From Phaeoceros laevis (taxonomy: Eukaryota > Anthocerotophyta > Anthocerotopsida > Notothyladales), in assembly GCA_049999765.1 (NCBI GenBank), contig JBNGIQ010008854.1, positions 1 to 40,722 of the forward strand: DNA of 40,722 nucleotides. Direction: 5' to 3'. How positions within the stretch are numbered: the stretch's first letter is position 1; each line of letters opens with the position of its first letter. A program made the translations under genes and the position numbers. Under the pieces are notes generated by a model, which saw only the letters and a list, made by a program, of their open reading frames with translations, made no database searches and was not told the origin of the DNA. Below, piece after piece: positions 1 through 12,400 of the stretch.

Positions 1-88
1 AAATGTATTGTTGAGTTAACTTCGCAGCAAAGCTGGAAACCGGCTAGTAGAGCTGCAAAGAAAAAGTGGTAGATGAGTTGAAGCCATA

Positions 89-106
89 GTTACTATGCAT
101 AGTAAC
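89..106. repeat. 18-bp perfect palindrome
   Basis: The sequence centred on tatgcata reads the same on both strands over 18 bases. No function is implied. Confidence 0.7.
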
Positions 107-368
107 ATGAGCTGCATCAAAATAGTATTGTTCTGAATTTGGTGCAATCAATTTTTTGGGTAATGTTGAGAGGCTTTTATCGATGATGACACACCAATTA
201 TTTATACGTACCAGCAATTATACAACAGGTACCACACTCTTGCAGTCACAACACTCTCGTAGACGTACTGTCTAGTTCTGCATAGCTCAGTGTGTAGCAT
301 CACATCCTGTATCTGTATCAGCCAAGTCTGTGGTCAATTTTTGAGTGGCACTAGTGCCATAGACAAGA

Positions 369-468
369 NNNNNNNNNNNNNNNNNNNNNNNNNNNNNNNN
401 NNNNNNNNNNNNNNNNNNNNNNNNNNNNNNNNNNNNNNNNNNNNNNNNNNNNNNNNNNNNNNNNNNNN
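369..468. other. Assembly gap of 100 N
   Basis: Exactly 100 N are present, a conventional length for a gap of unknown size. The true distance and content here are unknown. Confidence 0.98.
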
Positions 469-791
469 GAGCGCAACCTCTAAGTTACCATGTGAATTCA
501 CTACATGCGAAATCACGGCAAGCACCTAGAAACTGAGGTAAAGCACTCAATCACAGCAAGCCATACCTATGCGCGCGCATAGGAATCTTGTATAGTATTG
601 ACTATGATCAATAAGGCTTGCTCGTGATGCCTCCCACCATCTTGTCACTGAATAGCAGTGCCTCCATGAGTGCAACACCTCGTGATTCCGATCGCCCTTA
701 CCGCCTCGGTTTGCTATTCGCCGAGAGGTTTGCATTTCAAATGAACAGAGGTTCGGGTTTGAAATGGCATTGGCATTGTATTTGTTGCTTA

Positions 792-856
792 TGTGGCAGT
801 GCTGGTGTGGCAGTGCTAGCGTGGCGGTGCCCGCGTGGCAGTGCCGCCGTGGCGTA
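792..856. repeat. GC-rich 15-bp tandem repeat, about four units
   Basis: Units close to gtggcagtgctg/cgtggcggtgcccg repeat about four times. The repeat keeps several reading frames open, which explains the short open frames around 618-1053. I see no coding evidence. Confidence 0.65.
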
Positions 857-1476
857 TGCGGGGAGTGGCGTGCGTACACGGTAGTGAGAGGAGGTGCCGG
901 CGGGTACAGGCGAAAGGGTTAGGGGCTAGGGCAGGGTTAGGGGCCGAGGATGGCAACGGCATGGCTGGAGGTGAGCCCCATGTTCCAGGTCGCGCGTCTG
1001 TGTTAATGATTTGCCGAACTCCATTGTTCCGGACATTGACTCTACAAGCTTGATATTGAAATAAAAAAAGAGCAGAGAGGGCAAATCAAGGAGCGGCACA
1101 TGATATCTAGAGATACTACACATAGGAATGCACGTAGTATCCTAGAATACCGCAAAAGACTCGACCACCAAGGTCCTCCTATGTGCCCAGCTTGCAACAT
1201 AGATACAGCCAACGGGAGATACTAAATTGGTTTTTTGATACTACAAATCACCCACCATCACAGCCGGATGGCAGCGTGCCCTCTTACAATTGGAACGATG
1301 CTGCCATCTAAAAGTGGAACGGTCCAGAGTGGAGGGGGTTATTCCATCATCATCCTTTGCATTTGGCGGAGTTTTTCATCGACAAATGTAATCACATAGC
1401 TAGCTAGCGCAGAGTCTACCAGTCCTTCGGACGAAAATTTTCCTTGGTAACTGCTCATTTTCTAGTGATTTCACAT

Positions 1477-3092
1477 TCAGGCACGCACTGGCTGCGTCAT
1501 TCGATCTGGCAATTCAAATTTTTTCTGCCAGCCTTGAATAATCTGCTCGTCTGGAGAATCAGTCTTCTTGAAGCTGGGCCTTGATTCGATGCTCTGAATG
1601 GAGCTGTAAGTCACGACTATATCTCACCGATATGTGGAGATGTCGAGAAGGCGGGACCTTACATACCTCAATGAAGCGATGAACTGCTCGCAGGTCCTGA
1701 GGAATCTGAAAGCCGTAGAAATGTCTCAGAGCCACCCTCGCATGCCTCAGCTTGGGTGCAAGAGCAAAGTCGGAATCGGTTGGCTTGTCTCCTGCGATGT
1801 ACGGGCCCTGTTCATGTTTGAGCACATAAGCAAATCAGCAAAAAATGTCATCGCATTGTGGCTTAGCTAGCTAGGAATTCGAAGAAGAATCTTGAAGACG
1901 ACGAAGAAATGCTTTCCACATTCGTAAAGTGGCACACTTCACTCACATGCTTTTCCAAGTGTTCATTCAAAGCCCTTAGCTCCTTCGTGTACTCCTCCTT
2001 AGCAGAATCCTCCGGATTCTTGGCCTTCAACCAATTAGTGAAGGCAGGGAATAAACCGGCACCACTGGAACCAAGGTTTCCCACACAGAAAAATCAGGTA
2101 GGAAGATTGCGGCCGAGCAGGAGGCAGTCAATCCGGCTCTCCAAATTGAGAGTGTAAGTGGTCTGGATGTACGTACACCTGCTTGAACTCATCGGGGGTT
2201 CTTAGGGAAGGTTCAGGAAACTTCTCTTCCAGATACTGCGCGATCTTGTCAGAGTCTTGGAGCCAAAACTCTCCATGTCGAAGAACTGGGATCAGGCCTG
2301 AAGGATTCTTCTCCATAAACCTTAGGGCGTTGACAGGATTTCACAGTTTAGAACAAATCACTCCTGGCTTCCAACAGAGGTCTACTTAAAATACAGCTTG
2401 AAGTTGTTGCATGGCATACCATGAAGGTTTATCGGGCCCTTCCTGAATGTAAGTTGCTGTATAGGGCAGCCCCTTCTCTGCAATATGATAGATGCAAATC
2501 CAAATCAGCAACCGATATCCGCTGCATTCTCAAGATCTAACAAAAAGAAGCACCGCGCACGGAGATCGATTTTCGACCTTCAAGCTCCAAATAGATTCTT
2601 TGAGAGAATGGACCTGCAGGAAGATGCCTAGTGTCAATTTGGACGCATGCAAGAAAAAGAATCAAAATTCAGCGAATTTCAGCGATCCGATGTAGCCTCA
2701 GCTGAGAATTTCCAGACAAAAGACTCACAGTCCCCTCGCTCCTTGCTTGGAGAGCCAGTTCCTGACTTGGCCTTGCCGAAGGCCTCTAGATCATGACTCG
2801 CATTCTGAGCCATGGATCGAACAGTCACCTTGTGCGGAAAAGTCGGAGGAGAAGCTGCAGAGCTCAATCTGCCCTTAGATGCAGGTCGAGGGCCAGACAG
2901 TTGGACCGGGTGGAGCTTCTGAGGCCAAGTGGCCAAAAGAGGGCAAAAGGACTGCGATGTAACTGGAGCTCGCAGGAGGCGAGTGCAAGTGTGCATAGTG
3001 CGTGAACGGCCTGTGAAATCAGATGGTCGGAGTTGGATTGAAAGTTTGTGACGTCCTAAATCTAGGTCCAGTTTGGACATGCAGGTCGCCAT
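1477..3092 (-). CDS. DHAR: Dehydroascorbate reductase (GST-like), probably plastid targeted
   Basis: The enzyme reduces dehydroascorbate to ascorbate with glutathione, in the ascorbate-glutathione cycle. I assemble seven exons: 3092-2729, 2613-2578, 2477-2420, 2320-2177, 2064-1947, 1807-1667 and 1593-1477. They give one 325-residue frame. Residues 1 to about 95 are Ser/Arg-rich and rich in hydroxylated residues, like a plastid transit peptide; an internal Met at 2996 could also be the start. The thioredoxin-fold half begins near residue 115 with the catalytic motif CPFS (Cys 122), followed by the IPVL strand and the DSD turn. The all-helical C-terminal half contains GPYIAG and LAPKL, typical of plant DHARs, and ends with a QGW segment. 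The catalytic Cys codon is split by intron 1. Continuing exon 7 in the frame of the preceding exon would stop early, so I used the later acceptor that restores family similarity. Confidence 0.93.
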
Positions 3093-4091
3093 TTGTCCTG
3101 CGTATTCAATGCCATGTGTAAACTACCGTGGAGTATCCTAACTGTTATGAAGGTATGTAGACGATCTATTGGCACGGTGGCACCTCCATAGATGGCTGCT
3201 CATGCTATAGTCGAAAACTGTACGGCAGAGAACAGAGGTTCAGCCTAGATCTGCATCTTACGAATGAAGGCCATGATGATAAGGAAAGCCTTAGTTATGT
3301 GGTATGTGAGGGCAATACACCAGAGAGAGTCAAAGGAATACCGTAAGAACTTATTATTCTCTGCAAGCTCCACTACGAACAGCGTAGAGATAGCGTAGAG
3401 ATATATGGGACATGGGACTGTGCCATTTCTGCAGAGACAGACCTATCTTTCTCTGCAAGCTCTACTACAGACATGGGACTGTGCCATTCCTGCAGAGACA
3501 GACCTATGACTTCAAACTAGTCCAGAATAGCTGACAGCTCACCTCCAGAGGTAGCGTGTAGCCAGTATTTCTGGACGAGCTCTATATCCGTGTATCTCCT
3601 GAACAGATTCGAAGACTTTCACATGTTGAGTTTTCGTCGTCCGACTTTTGGATGTAGCCCTTCTGAGTAGACCGACTGATAATCCGACTACCTCATACAA
3701 CTGGCTGAGGCTGGGTTTGTTCAGCAATTTCTACACCCAGAATTTTGTTGCATGGGGAAATTGCAGCCGCTTGTCCTTTGACAGACATCGTTCCAGGCAG
3801 TGGTGGACTGCATTCCCTGCACATCTCATAAAAATCGAATTAAAGACATCCCTGCACTGTGACACATAGACAAACGATAGCAACAGCATTTTGTACTGCC
3901 CAGCAAAATCAGATGAACTTACCCAACTTGTGGTTTATACCAAGCAGGTATTCGCTATTGATCCTTGGGCAGCTTTGCATTTGACCACTCAAAAATCGCA
4001 CAAACCAGACCCCGGGTCCCGTGGTCTCACCACCAACTGGCAGGATGATTACAACCATGTCGTGCATGTGAGTGCCAGGCATTTGCCGAGC
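3093..4091. other. Intergenic sequence between DHAR and SMG8
   Basis: This is the upstream region of DHAR and the downstream region of SMG8, both minus-strand genes. I found no exon in it that extends either protein. It contains one imperfect direct duplication at 3358-3508. Confidence 0.55.
3358..3508. repeat. Imperfect direct duplication
   Basis: Two copies of a segment run from ctctgcaagct through gggactgtgccatt to agacagacctat. The first copy carries about 30 extra bases that include a doubled gcgtagagat. Confidence 0.75.
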
Positions 4092-7000
4092 TCAGCCAGC
4101 AGGTACGTACACTTTGTCATCAGCTTTCGTCAGAGTAAATAGCAAACTGCCTGCATTCACAAGCCAGGCAATCTGCTCTGTCTTGTCATTTGTGTAACAG
4201 AGGCGCAACCAAGGGTAAACTTCAATGATTCCTTCACATGCTTTCTTGCATACCCATATGACNNNNNNNNNNACTTCAATGATTCCTTCACATGCTTTCT
4301 TGCATACCCATATGACTCCTGCATACCGACGCATCAAGTACAGTTGAAAAAGCTGGACAGAATGGGAGAAATCAAACACCTGGGTTCATATTACCTCAAA
4401 CTCCACTACAGGACAGGACGCTAAGAGCAGCGGTAGAGGGGGCGTAACCTGTCCACAACCATGTGTAAGCAATATGAACCTTAAAAACCATTTGAAGCAG
4501 AGCAAGTCAAAACACTGCAAGATCCACACCAGAAAAATTCGCTGAAGCTGTGACACCGTTCCAGCAAATGTAACTCCATCATTCCTGTTTTGTTGGTTTT
4601 CTCCAACCTCACAGTACGGACAATTCATGAAAATAGGCAAGTTTGCACCAAGTAGCGCATGCCCTTCCCCAGACGATTCCCGAATCACAAAATTCTCTGT
4701 ATCGCCACCCGAGTCAGGAGCTTTGTTCACAACAGAATCTGAAAAACCATGCACTGATGCTGCATCTGTGGGAGTGTGTCCTTGCATGAGAATGTGTTTT
4801 TTTCCTGACTTCAACTGCACAAACTTCTGCTCTTGCATGTCTGGCTTGGGTAATCCAGCACCATTCTCTGGCTTTGAGTCCAGCTGCGAGGTTACCTGAA
4901 CATAAGGAGGGCCCAATCTGCTCAGGTGTTCAACAGACAGAAAAAACCTGTGGCCATATGGGCACTCATGCTCAAATCCAATATACATCCGCACATAGTC
5001 GGTCTTTGTAGCCAATGCTGCAGCCTTAGGGCTAGGTGAAGGGAGCGGCATGAAGATAGACTGTACTCCACTTTCCTCAACACGCTCAGGATGTTCCAGC
5101 GTTTTCTTGTCTCTAGGACCAGTCGTAATGTTAGATACAACCCCAGAGAGCTGAGCCCCTGTAGGAATGTTGGGACCGGGATCCTTCTTGTCCCTACCAG
5201 AGCCCTTCCCAGATTTGAAGGCTGTGGCTGGAGGCTGTCGCTCATTCCTCTGAGGAAGTGGTGGGAATGCTGGATCTGCAAAAAAATTCAAATTCAAATT
5301 CAGCTCCACCGGTGCTTTTTTCATATCCGGGCCAGAAGATACGGCCCTGGAAAATCCCATTTTTGGCTCATCAGGGAAACGCTTTGCAGTGCTGGACAGC
5401 TTCGTAATTGGCTTTTTATGATTGCTGCTTGAAACCCGGGGTTCGGAAATGTCTGCCTGCATTCTGTTCTTGCTTTCTACAGATGGAGGTTTCCTGGTTG
5501 CGGCAGGCAAATTTTCAGGCAGCATGTTCCCAGCTTCAGAGTTTGCACCCGCTTCAGATGGCAACCTACAGTACACCAGAGCAAGTTCCCATAATGCCAA
5601 GATATTCAGTTTTGCACAGAAACCACTCTGAAGTAAGCCTGCAGCAGGGTCGTAGTACTGCGCATTTCCAAGACGAGTAAGGCTCCAAGATGCTCCTCCA
5701 AGAGGTTTGCTAGCTTCACAGTCAGGTAGTACAAATGAAGGCAGCATATTTTCACAGTTGGGGAACTGGAAAAAGGTTACATTTGCACTTTCAAAATTGA
5801 AGGGGTCTTCTCGAAGCTTCCTAGATCTTCCACAAGCACAAGCATGAAGAAACACAACTCCACTGGAATGCGGTTTGTGAACAGGATTCTCCTTCCCTGT
5901 TGCAATAGACTTGGCAGTCTCTTGTTTCTTCTCCTGGAGGTCACTGCGCCTAGTGGTGCCCTTTGTCTTACCCGTGGTTACAGTTTCAGAAACCTCATGA
6001 ACTTGGTGAATACATGGCTTACCTGTAAGACTTTGTGCATCACAGAGCTGCCTGCCTGATGTCCACACCGTCTCACAATCATGCCGTAATTTCGCTACAA
6101 ATACTGAAACTGCAGGTCCCCTCACCATGTTGCAGAAAGCACGAATAGCTTTCTCCAATTGTGCCTTATGCAGAGATGTTGGATAGCAAGGAGGGAGACC
6201 CTTCAAGTAGACCTCTCGTGCAGAGGGAAGGACTCGCTTGCACCAGGCAGCAGAAAACTTCAAATCCAAATCACTTCCACCTTCAAGACATGCTATCGCC
6301 AATTCCACAGAACCTTTGTTTTGTACAATGCCAAGAACACCCCTCCCGCTAATTATCAGTCCTGGAGAGCTTTTCTTCAATACGGCTCGAGAACCTTCCA
6401 CAATCTTGGGAGAAGAACCCCTTGTGCCATCCTCTGCTCTACCTTCAGCAGCTGACAGAGCCTCGGCAATAAGCCTACATGCTGCAAGCCAAGTGGCTAT
6501 GCTTGGCAGCTCAGGTGGGGTGCAGAGAGGTTTCGATCCACCACCTGACCCTGCTGCAGATCCAGCTGCAGCAGAAGCCGCTGCTGCTGCGGCGGCTGCA
6601 GCAACCATCCCTACCCCAGCAGAGCCTCCTGCAGAACTGTTGGAAATTCCTCCTCTGCCCCGCAGTATCTCGGCCTGTCTTGAAAGAAAGTCTTTGATAA
6701 TGTGTATTTCATCCCCAGCTGGGCTGCTCTTTCCAGCAAGTTCCCAAATAGCCTCTTCGGAACTGACTTTTCCATCCACCAAGTCTTCCATTGCCTCTGT
6801 AATAGAATCCAACGCGTCGCCACTTCGGTTTGAAGACTTGTCCACTAGGACTACTGCCCTTGATGGATCTAACACAAAAAGTGCCCCTCCACCAGCGCCA
6901 CCAGCAAGATTACTTACACCACTTCCGGGGCCCCTTGGTCCCATCCCTGATCCCACCCCAGACCCTAATGGTCCAGGATCTCCAGCCGTTGCTACAGTTC

Positions 7001-8527
7001 TGCACTTCTTCAGCAAGAACCTCACTTGATTTTCCACAGCCGTCTGCACTTTCTTTCGGAACCCAACTTCCGACTTGCTTCCTGTTCTCGTCAAAGAAGA
7101 TATCACTGGTTTCGGTTGCAACGCATGTCTCACTAATTGGGAGACAAAGCTTGATTGAGAGGGTTGAGCAGATGCAAGGAGTGACTCTGACACATCCTCT
7201 GGACGCCCAGGAGAAGCTGAACTGTCAATACTGTCCTCTAGAAACACAAATAGGATAACCGGGGTGCACTGCCCTGGAAATAAAATTGGGGCCGAGCCAG
7301 ACATGAGGGCAATTATTGACGTATGTCTCCCTGTTGCACCGTTCCTCCCTGAGGAATTACTAGATGCCAGTGAAACAGGCCTTAGGGGTGACGACCTTGC
7401 TCCAGAGCTTGAATGTATCAACCCTGGAAGTACTTGACTCTTCACAAAAGGTGCCAATGAATGCTTAGCAGACTGCAATAGTCGGAAGGTCCGCAAGTGC
7501 CTAGGGTCAAAATGAGCTCCTTCCTGCACAAAGAGTATCACATGGCATACCTGCGGTTGCAAAGAGCAGCAATGTAACTTCAATCATCCTTACAGCTCAA
7601 AGCCTGCATTCCAGCTGAACGAAACAACCCAAGACAGCCAAGTTCCAGGTTACTCCAGCAGTTACAAAGAGCTTAGCAGGAAATCGTTCCGTAGCCATAC
7701 ATGGTAGAAAACCTTACGGAAAACATGAAAAGAAGACCACGTAATCCTTCAGATTCGACATGGTCCAGCGGGTCAACATGCCCAGCCGACTTAGCACCAA
7801 CTTTGAAGTCTTCAAGTTTCGTCGAATCGAGAGGCAATGAACCCCAGATGAACTGCACATAAACAACGCCCTTCTCTTCGTCGTAATAGTGCTTTAGCTT
7901 ACTTTGCAATGACCCCAGCTTCCGGCTCTCCCTGTCCTTACCAACGTCACCTGTTTCCCCAAATTTTGCTTCCACAGCGTCCCCTTCAATTCTTTCTAGT
8001 TGACTGCTCTTACTCTTGAAACCGTCTTTCCTCCTTTGAGGCCCGTATACTCTTTCTCCACCAGCCAACTTGACCGCCGTCTCCTCTTCAAGCTGTGAAT
8101 CAGCTCTCCTGACATCACTCGTATCCGGTTCCCGCAGACCTGTCGTCCCTTCCAATCTTCTCCCCCTCCCACTAACATAAAACTGCCTTTCTTCTCTTCC
8201 GGATTCATGTGGAACGCGGACTTCGTTTCTCCGCTCCTTCTCTTCCTCTCCATCCCCTCCCCTCCCTTCCCCAACAAAAACCTGAGCATCAAGAATCCGA
8301 TCTAGAAGCTGGGCGACGTCAGCCTCCACTCTGCCAACAGCCCCCACAACTACCACCCCACTGTTTGCAGTCGAAGGCAATCCCAAGCCGTTGCCTGACC
8401 CGGAAGCGGAACCCGGCGAGGGTGAGACAGCCACCGGAAACGTAGGGCTCTCAGAAGAGACTGCGGATGAAGTGGACGCCGCGGCTGGAGAAGGAGAAGG
8501 TTGGCGACTCAGCATGCGCACACTCAT
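4092..8527 (-). CDS. SMG8: SMG8, nonsense-mediated mRNA decay factor (3' end incomplete)
   Basis: SMG8 works with SMG9 to control the SMG1 kinase that phosphorylates UPF1 during nonsense-mediated decay. Clear exons are 8527-7718, 7550-4530 and 4448-4395, all joined in phase 0 (1295 residues). A likely last exon of about 4181-4092 carries an EQIAWL segment like the plant SMG8 C-terminus. Exon 1 has the hydrophobic VVVVGAVGR start of the G-domain-like region. The exon 1-2 junction rebuilds a conserved hydrophobic stretch ending in FVQEGAHF. Near residue 837 lies the HACACGRSRKLREDPF signature, and near 1126 the GFEHECPYGHRF signature followed by a CPYC pair. A run of Ala near residue 595 and an acidic/Ser-rich linker are variable regions. 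The exon that should hold the conserved LPPES..LRLPFVYG-type segment was not found and is probably lost in the gap at 4263-4272. Confidence 0.92.
4219..4316. other. 10-N gap with identical 44-bp flanks (unmerged overlap)
   Basis: The N run is 4263-4272. The 44 bases before it (4219-4262) are identical to the 44 bases after it (4273-4316). This is the signature of two contigs that overlap but were placed end to end. The gap lies inside the 3' part of SMG8. Confidence 0.9.
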
Positions 8528-9408
8528 GGTGAGGCGATCTTCGCTGCAGCTCCCGCATCACCTGCTGCGCAATCCACCACTATCACCTAATTCCGACCAT
8601 ACCAGTTTCTGGGGGCGGACACTTGCATCGCCATTAGCAGCCATTGTCAGTATCCGAGCTGCACCTAAGAAGTGATGCATCCAAACCTGCTCAACGGTTT
8701 CTGTTGCAGTCCGCAGGATGCTCGATTCCGAGCTCCAGTTCCATATTTAGCCAAACCAATCAAATACTCTTGAAAGCATTCTGTCCGTGGTGAAAGGGTT
8801 GTGAATGACGAGGTTGTGAGCGTCCCTTCCCCGGTATTACATGGAATACACATCCTGGACGCATCCATCCCAGGATCGCTAAAATTCAGATCCATTCCGC
8901 TTACCAAGCTGGTATGTCTTTGACCAAGGCACCAGCTGGTCCACCTCATTTATGATGCCAGGTGTCAATCGAAATAGGGTTTGGCAGTTAAAATGAACAT
9001 ATCGTCTCCTAGTCCTCTGTAATAGAGTCAAATTGTCACGTAAGTTTGCTGTCGTGAATTTAACCGCCGTCTGCACAATGCGAAGCCACCATGACGTCGT
9101 GACGGGCACCGATGAACACAGTTCAGCAACTCTTGAAGTTGACGCCGTCGAGACTGTACCAACTGGTGTAGTCTACCATGTCTCGCGGCCAAACCTCACA
9201 GATTGAGGTGGGCAAGCGGAAGAATTCAGCTGGACGAAGGGCAAATGTCTTACTTGAAGTTATTTCTACCTCCATGAGACGAGACTGTGGGGGGTGACCA
9301 AATTCCTGCTCTTGTTTGGCTCAGGTGAATCAGCCCGAATGAGTATGAGTGGCCGCCCTTCTATGAAGGTGGGCCTTACGTGACCAGGCAACACGCAGCA
9401 TCTTCGCC
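8528..9408. promoter_or_regulatory. Divergent intergenic region between SMG8 and the exine-family gene
   Basis: About 880 bases separate the start codons of two head-to-head genes, so both promoters and 5' untranslated regions must lie here. No conserved protein frame is visible. I could not assign a TATA box or transcription start with confidence. Confidence 0.5.
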
Positions 9409-12400
9409 ATGGCCAGCTCCATCATGGTCAGGGGCCATGGCCTCTGCAGCTTCCTATTGTGCGCTCTTCTTTGGAGCACATTAATGCACCCTGGAACTGC
9501 AGTGCAGGTTCTTATCCATATCTTCCTGTATCACGCTCGGCTGGATCATTTTCTGCGTGTGGCCCAGTAGATGGCTGCTGATTGGTATCTTCCGTGCTGG
9601 AGTCCACTCGTCAGCTCATGGAGTGAACCTTAGTCGCCTGCATTGATGTGCTTGAGCTTGTTGAGGCTGATTTCTCTGATGTTGGAGGGTTACGTTGCAA
9701 TTTATAGATTTTGATCGTCCTAGAGCTCCGAAGAGCCCTAAACGTGGTGCTTGGAAGCTTGATTCAAATAAGATTCAGCAGTCTCCAAGATCCATGATTC
9801 TCTCTTGTAAGCTTAGATCTAAGGGCAGTGTTCAAGATTGGTAATTCTGAAGTTGTGCTGGTACATTTGCCAGTCTGCGGGGATGGCGAAGTTAAATACC
9901 ACACAGAAGTCAGGCCCGTCTGTTCTTTCCCTTTTCAATCTGAAGAAGGCAAGCAAGTTCTGGAGTGATGATGTTATGATACATGGTAAGTGGACGTTTT
10001 TGACATCAATGGAATGTTGTATTGAATCCTGCCACTGAATTGAGTTGGAAGTGACCAGTTTCTTACCTGGTGGCTATCTGTAGTGAATGAGGATTTTATA
10101 CTGCCAGAAAAAGTTTCGCTGGGTAAAGATGCACTGAGGAACTACACACAGGCAGGTACTGTTAGCTTTCAGCAAGTTTGTAATCTCCACAGTAGCTCTT
10201 GTCATGTCTTTGACTTTTACCTTCCACTGTAGCATGATGTGTAATGCTGACTTAATGAGGCAAATACTTGGCAGTGTTGTCTGTGCAAGTGGATTGCATA
10301 TTTCTCAACTTGTTCTATTCTGATGCAGTGCTCATGTTGCAGTTAACGTGGCACGATATCTGGGCTTTAGAACAGTTGATGCTATCCATTTCCCTATTCC
10401 AGTGAACTTCGTCTTCATAGGTTTTGACGGGGAAGGAAACCATCGTAAGGAATCTACCTGGTCAATCAGCATCAATGAAGGTCTCTTGTCCTGGAGGAGG
10501 ATATGTGTTAAATGCACTCGTTCCCCCTGCAGAATTGAAGTTGGGACGTGATGAGCTGGAGAGATGGTTTAGAGACATTGATCATATTGTAGAGCATACA
10601 CGCATTCCACAGCTTGGGGAGTCACTGTCCCCATTTTATCGGGTTCGGGCAGATGGGGAGCAACGCCATCACCTTCCACTTGTTAGCAATGTGCACTACA
10701 AGTGAGAAGCTTGATCTCCCTGTAGCCTATTCTTCTCTGCTTAGTGCTGAGTGAGATTCTCATGAAGGACAGTATGTTATTCTGCAGCTATTCTGTCCAC
10801 GCGGTTCAGCTGGGAGCAAGTGCGACGAAGGTCATAGAGAAAGCCGTAACAGTCTTGGCTCGCAAAGAAAACGTAACAGATGCAATGTAAGGCAATGGGT
10901 AACAACACCTTGCAGTTTGTTCTCGCTAATTAGTCTGCGGAGCTGTATTTGTTGCTCAGCCAGGCACTCGAAACTTGATTACTGCTCTTGTAGACCAAAC
11001 AATGAAGCTACATGGCAAGTGGACATGAAGAGTGTGGAGCACATCTTGACCAGTCTGGTAGATTATCTTGAGCTTAACGATGCATATACTGTGTTCGTTG
11101 TGAATCCTAAGCGAGACTTTAGCCGCGGAAGATATGGTTATCGGTGAGCCAGAATTTTTCTTTGTGTCAAAGGTTTCACTCTGTATTGTTGGGACGGCCA
11201 GCACTATGGCTTCTCTCCCTATTTATGATCTTCGCTTTTTCGACATATTTTCATTATGTCCCACTGCAGGCGTGGCTTGTCAGATTCAGAAGTTAAGCTG
11301 TTGCGGCAGGTAAGCATTGTCTGTGCTATCAAATGAGCGATGATACTGTTTTAGTTTCCCTTGTCGTCCTGAGATGACTTTATTTTACTCCTGTACAGAA
11401 CGCAAAAGTGAAGTCTGAGGTGCAAAAGAATCTGCACAAACATCGTGACATTTTTGAAGGTTCCTACTGTCTCCTTCTGTTCAGAACGCTAGACGTAGAG
11501 CTGTTGAATAGTGCCTTCTGAAAGCGCAACAAACTACTTCACTAGGTTAACAATATGGCTGAGTTCATGACTTTGACTAGGCTATCACCTGAAACCTTGC
11601 ACTTTTAAAAGAGTTCTGGTCCTTCGCAGAGGTCGACAAGACTTTGAGGCGACCTCTATATTCTCGGCATCCGCTTCTTAGATTCGCCTTTACAACAGCT
11701 GATGATTTGGAAACGGTATTCATTTACTGAGTCACCTTTTTTGCAAGTGTATGTTGTAAGTGTTTGTTTGAGCAAATTGTGGCACATTGTGCCTTCAATT
11801 AGACACTCCTGATGACTTAACAGGCGTTTTCAGGCACAGTGGGGAGACGCATACCTGAATGCCCTGGAATCTCATTCTGAATTTCTAAAGGGTAAACAAG
11901 AGACTGAAGTTACTGCATTCGAAGCCCAGCAGGTGTGAGATTGTCAGACTGCCTTGATTTGATGTCTTTTGTGCTGTGAAAAGGAGCTACAGTTTGATTG
12001 GGTGGTTATAACAGATACTCCAGCAAGATTCTGATTTGAGCGCATCTTTGAGAAAATATCTTAGTGAAGAGGGAGCATATTTTAGATCTTATTGCCTTAC
12101 TGATACTTGGGTCAGCAGAAACAGGTAAGAAACTTCCTTTACAGTGGTCTCATCTTGTTTCGTCTAAGGATTTCCGTCTGTTTGATGTGGCTGAGGTTAG
12201 GAAGTTAAGAAATGGCAGAAAAATCCTGCAGGTGGGCATTCGTTGATTTAACCGCGGGTTCATTCACGTGGGGTCCAACTGTTGGAGGAGAGGGTGTTCG
12301 GTTGAGTAACAGTCTGCCCTCAGTAGAACGGAGTTTTGAAAATGTTACATGGAATGGAAATGGTATATACTTGCCCCAGAGCAGGGTACTTCAAGAATCC

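Larger units (their letters stand above)
1..1476. other. Intergenic sequence, no gene recognised
   Basis: No reading frame here resembles a known protein, and the short open frames lack supporting splice signals. The stretch holds a perfect 18-base palindrome at 89-106, a 100-base assembly gap at 369-468, and a GC-rich 15-base tandem repeat near 792-856. Its right end is probably the 3' untranslated and downstream region of the DHAR gene. Confidence 0.6.

Noticed and set aside
4092-4379. Single coding exon spanning the 10-N gap
   Set aside because: It is open only because the false duplication plus N run is 54 bases; just the last roughly 30 codons resemble SMG8.
6238-7029. Plus-strand open frame of 263 codons
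   Set aside because: Antisense to the Ala/Gly/Pro-rich part of SMG8; no family similarity.
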